Positions 5,689 through 7,836 of a stretch of DNA of 7,836 bases are shown one piece after another. How positions within the stretch are numbered: the stretch's first letter is position 1; every line of letters starts with the position of its first letter. The stretch spans positions 1 to 7,836 of the forward strand of contig JAOPWF010000337.1 in assembly GCA_025965815.1 (NCBI GenBank), in the 5' to 3' direction. The stretch is from Mycobacterium sp. (GTDB taxonomy: Bacteria; Actinomycetota; Actinomycetes; Mycobacteriales; Mycobacteriaceae). A model generated the notes under the pieces. That model did no database searches, was not told the origin of the DNA, and worked only from the letters and a program-made list of their open reading frames with translations. Made by a program: the position numbers and the translations under genes.

Positions 5689-7836
5689 ATGACGCAGATG
5701 AGCGCTGACACCGGCACAGCCACCGAAGCACCGACACCCGCGACGCTGTCCGACGACGAGCTTGCCCTGATGCACGCCTACTGGCGCGCCGCGAACTACC
5801 TGTCGGTCGGGCAGATCTACCTGCTGGATAACCCGCTGATGCGAAAACCGCTGACTGCCGAACACGTGAAGCCGCGGCTGCTGGGGCACTGGGGCACCAC
5901 GCCGGGCCTGAACCTGCTGTACACGCACCTCAACCGGGTCATCCGCAACCGCGACGCCGACGTCATCTACATCCCCGGTCCTGGCCACGGCGGCCCGGGC
6001 CTGGTCGCCAACGCCTACCTGGAAGGCACCTACAGCGAGGTGTACACCGGCATCGAGGAGGACGCCGACGGCATCCGGAAGCTGTTCCGGCAGTTCTCTT
6101 TTCCCGGCGGCATCCCCAGCCACGTCGCGGCCGAAACACCGGGGTCGATCCACGAGGGCGGTGAGCTGGGCTATGCACTGGTGCACGCCTACGGCGCCGC
6201 GTTCGACAACCCGGACCTGGTGGCCGCCTGCGTCATCGGCGACGGCGAAGCCGAGACCGGTCCGCTGGCCGCCAGCTGGCATAGCAACAAGTTCCTCAAC
6301 CCGGTCAGGGACGGAGCGGTGTTGCCGATCCTGCATCTCAACGGATACAAGATCGCCAACCCGACGGTGCTGGCCCGCATCCCGCACATCGAGCTCGAAT
6401 CGCTGTTGACCGGATACGGATACCGGCCCATCACCGTCGCCGGCGACGACCCGGCGAACGTCCACCAGCAACTGGCCGCCGCCCTCGACGAGGCCTTCGA
6501 CGAGATCGCCGTCATCCAGCGGGCGGCGCGGGTAGACGGTGTGCCGGGACGCCCGGTCTGGCCGATGATCGTGTTGCGCACCCCGAAGGGCTGGACGGGT
6601 CCGAAAGTGGTGGACGGCAAGCGCGTCGAAGGCACCTGGCGATCGCATCAGGTTCCGCTCTCGGAGACCCACACCAATCCCGAACACCGTCAACAGCTCG
6701 AAGAATGGCTGCGCAGCTACCGACCGGAAGAGCTGTTCGACGACGACGGCACGTTACGACCCGAGCTGCGGGCACTGGCGCCTACCGGACACCGCCGGAT
6801 GAGCGATAACCCGCACGCCAACGGCGGACTGCTGCTACACGATCTGGACCTGCCCGACTTCCGGGACTACGCCGTCGAGGTGGAGAAACCGGCCGCCGCC
6901 ACCGCCGAGGCCACCAAGGTGCTCGGGACGTTCCTGCGTGACGTCATCCCCCGCAATCTCGACCGGTTCCGGATCATGGGCCCCGACGAGACCGCGTCGA
7001 ACCGGCTCGGCCCCGTGTTCGAGTCGACGGGGCGGACCTGGCTGGCCGATACCGAGCCCGACGACGACCACGTCTCGCCCGACGGCCGTGTGATGGAGGT
7101 GCTGTCCGAGCATCTGTGCCAGGGCTGGCTCGAGGGTTACCTGCTCACCGGCCGCCACGGCCTGTTCAACTGCTATGAGGCGTTCGTGCACATCGTCGAC
7201 TCGATGCTCAACCAGCACGCGAAATGGCTGTCCAGCAGTTCGCATCTGACGTGGCGACGGCCCATCGCCTCGTTGAACTACCTGCTCACCTCGCACGTAT
7301 GGCGCCAGGACCACAACGGCGCGTCGCATCAGGACCCCGGTTTCATCGATCACGTCGCCAACAAACGCCCCGAGGTGGTGCGGGTGTACCTGCCGCCCGA
7401 CGCCAACACCCTGCTGTCGGTGGCCGATCACTGCCTGCGCAGCCGCCACTATGTGAACGTCATAGTCGCCGGCAAGCAGCCCGCACTGACCTACCTCGAC
7501 ATGGACGAGGCGATCGCGCACTGCGCACGGGGCCTCGGAATCTGGGACTGGGCCAGCACCGCGACCGGCGAGCCCGACGTCGTGCTGGCCTGCGCCGGGG
7601 ACGTGCCCACCCTGGAGACGGTGGCGGCCGCCGACATCCTGCGCCGGGAGCTGCCCGATCTACAGGTCCGGGTGATCAACGTCGTGGACATCATGCGGCT
7701 GCAACCCGACTCCGAGCATCCGCACGGGCTTTCCGACCACGAGTTCGACGCGCTCTTCACGACCGACAAGCCGGTCGTGTTCGCGTATCACGGCTATCCC
7801 TGGCTGATCCACCGACTCACATACCGGCGGGCGGGA
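5689..7836 (+). CDS. xfp: Phosphoketolase (xylulose-5-phosphate/fructose-6-phosphate), 3' end cut by the window
   Basis: The frame is open from ATG 5689 through 716 codons to the right edge. The family is about 790-800 residues, so roughly 10% is missing. The enzyme is thiamine-diphosphate dependent and splits xylulose-5-P (and often fructose-6-P) with phosphate into acetyl-phosphate plus glyceraldehyde-3-P (or erythrose-4-P) in the cytosol. Diagnostic segments include [10 protein letters not shown] near residue 65, [10 protein letters not shown] at 95-104, the ThDP/metal motif GDGEAETGP from residue 184, [61 protein letters not shown] and, at the edge, [21 protein letters not shown] at 5681-5686 supports the first ATG over the one at 5698. 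The gene is divergent from the LLM operon across 76 bp. An acetate kinase gene often lies downstream in other bacteria, but that region is not visible. No frameshift or lost motif was seen. Confidence 0.97.
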   Translation, partial: MTQMSADTGTATEAPTPATLSDDELALMHAYWRAANYLSVGQIYLLDNPLMRKPLTAEHVKPRLLGHWGTTPGLNLLYTHLNRVIRNRDADVIYIPGPGHGGPGLVANAYLEGTYSEVYTGIEEDADGIRKLFRQFSFPGGIPSHVAAETPGSIHEGGELGYALVHAYGAAFDNPDLVAACVIGDGEAETGPLAASWHSNKFLNPVRDGAVLPILHLNGYKIANPTVLARIPHIELESLLTGYGYRPITVAGDDPANVHQQLAAALDEAFDEIAVIQRAARVDGVPGRPVWPMIVLRTPKGWTGPKVVDGKRVEGTWRSHQVPLSETHTNPEHRQQLEEWLRSYRPEELFDDDGTLRPELRALAPTGHRRMSDNPHANGGLLLHDLDLPDFRDYAVEVEKPAAATAEATKVLGTFLRDVIPRNLDRFRIMGPDETASNRLGPVFESTGRTWLADTEPDDDHVSPDGRVMEVLSEHLCQGWLEGYLLTGRHGLFNCYEAFVHIVDSMLNQHAKWLSSSSHLTWRRPIASLNYLLTSHVWRQDHNGASHQDPGFIDHVANKRPEVVRVYLPPDANTLLSVADHCLRSRHYVNVIVAGKQPALTYLDMDEAIAHCARGLGIWDWASTATGEPDVVLACAGDVPTLETVAAADILRRELPDLQVRVINVVDIMRLQPDSEHPHGLSDHEFDALFTTDKPVVFAYHGYPWLIHRLTYRRAG

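Noticed and set aside
5671..6693. 340-codon open frame on the minus strand opposite xfp
   Set aside because: It lies antisense to the strongly conserved phosphoketolase coding sequence, and its product looks like no known family. The same applies to the 228-codon frame at 6835-7521.

Overview
The DNA is GC-rich, with GTG starts, TANNNT-type -10 candidates and protein families typical of actinobacteria. The SDR start, the F420-type LLM enzyme, the two-domain CoA-transferase and the TLP1-like thiolase together point to a mycobacterium (Mycobacterium or Mycolicibacterium). This is a judgement from family recognition, not from a database search.

Layout. Positions 1-5612 hold a five-gene block, all on the minus strand and read from right to left: an LLM-class F420-dependent oxidoreductase (5612-4728), a two-domain CaiB/BaiF CoA-transferase (4731-2356) that overlaps it by 4 bases, an aldehyde dehydrogenase with a large internal deletion (2340-1695), a thiolase-like protein (1639-164), and the first 30 codons of a short-chain dehydrogenase of the mycofactocin-associated type (92-1). 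On the plus strand from 5689 to the window edge lies the first ~90% of a phosphoketolase gene (xfp). The 76 bp between the divergent LLM and xfp genes carry a perfect 8-bp inverted repeat plus promoter-like elements on both strands. A GC-rich stem-loop sits between the broken aldehyde dehydrogenase and the thiolase.

How the genes may work together (inference). The minus-strand set looks like a catabolic cassette: alcohol oxidation (SDR), aldehyde oxidation (ALDH), CoA activation (CoA-transferase) and acyl-CoA processing (thiolase-like), with a flavin/F420 oxidoreductase at the head. The substrate cannot be read from the sequence. In the copy shown the ALDH step is broken. Two other proteins carry degenerate active sites: CoA-transferase domain 1 lacks the expected Asp while domain 2 keeps it, and the thiolase lacks all the classical thiolase catalytic motifs. 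From memory, the CoA-transferase/thiolase-like pair resembles M. tuberculosis Rv1866/Rv1867; this needs checking. The phosphoketolase belongs to central carbon metabolism and is probably unrelated except for the shared intergenic control region.

I see no CRISPR array, insertion sequence, tRNA/rRNA or prophage. Nothing here amounts to a clearly new system. The points most worth checking are the ALDH deletion, the asymmetric CoA-transferase, and the divergent control region with its possible leaderless starts.
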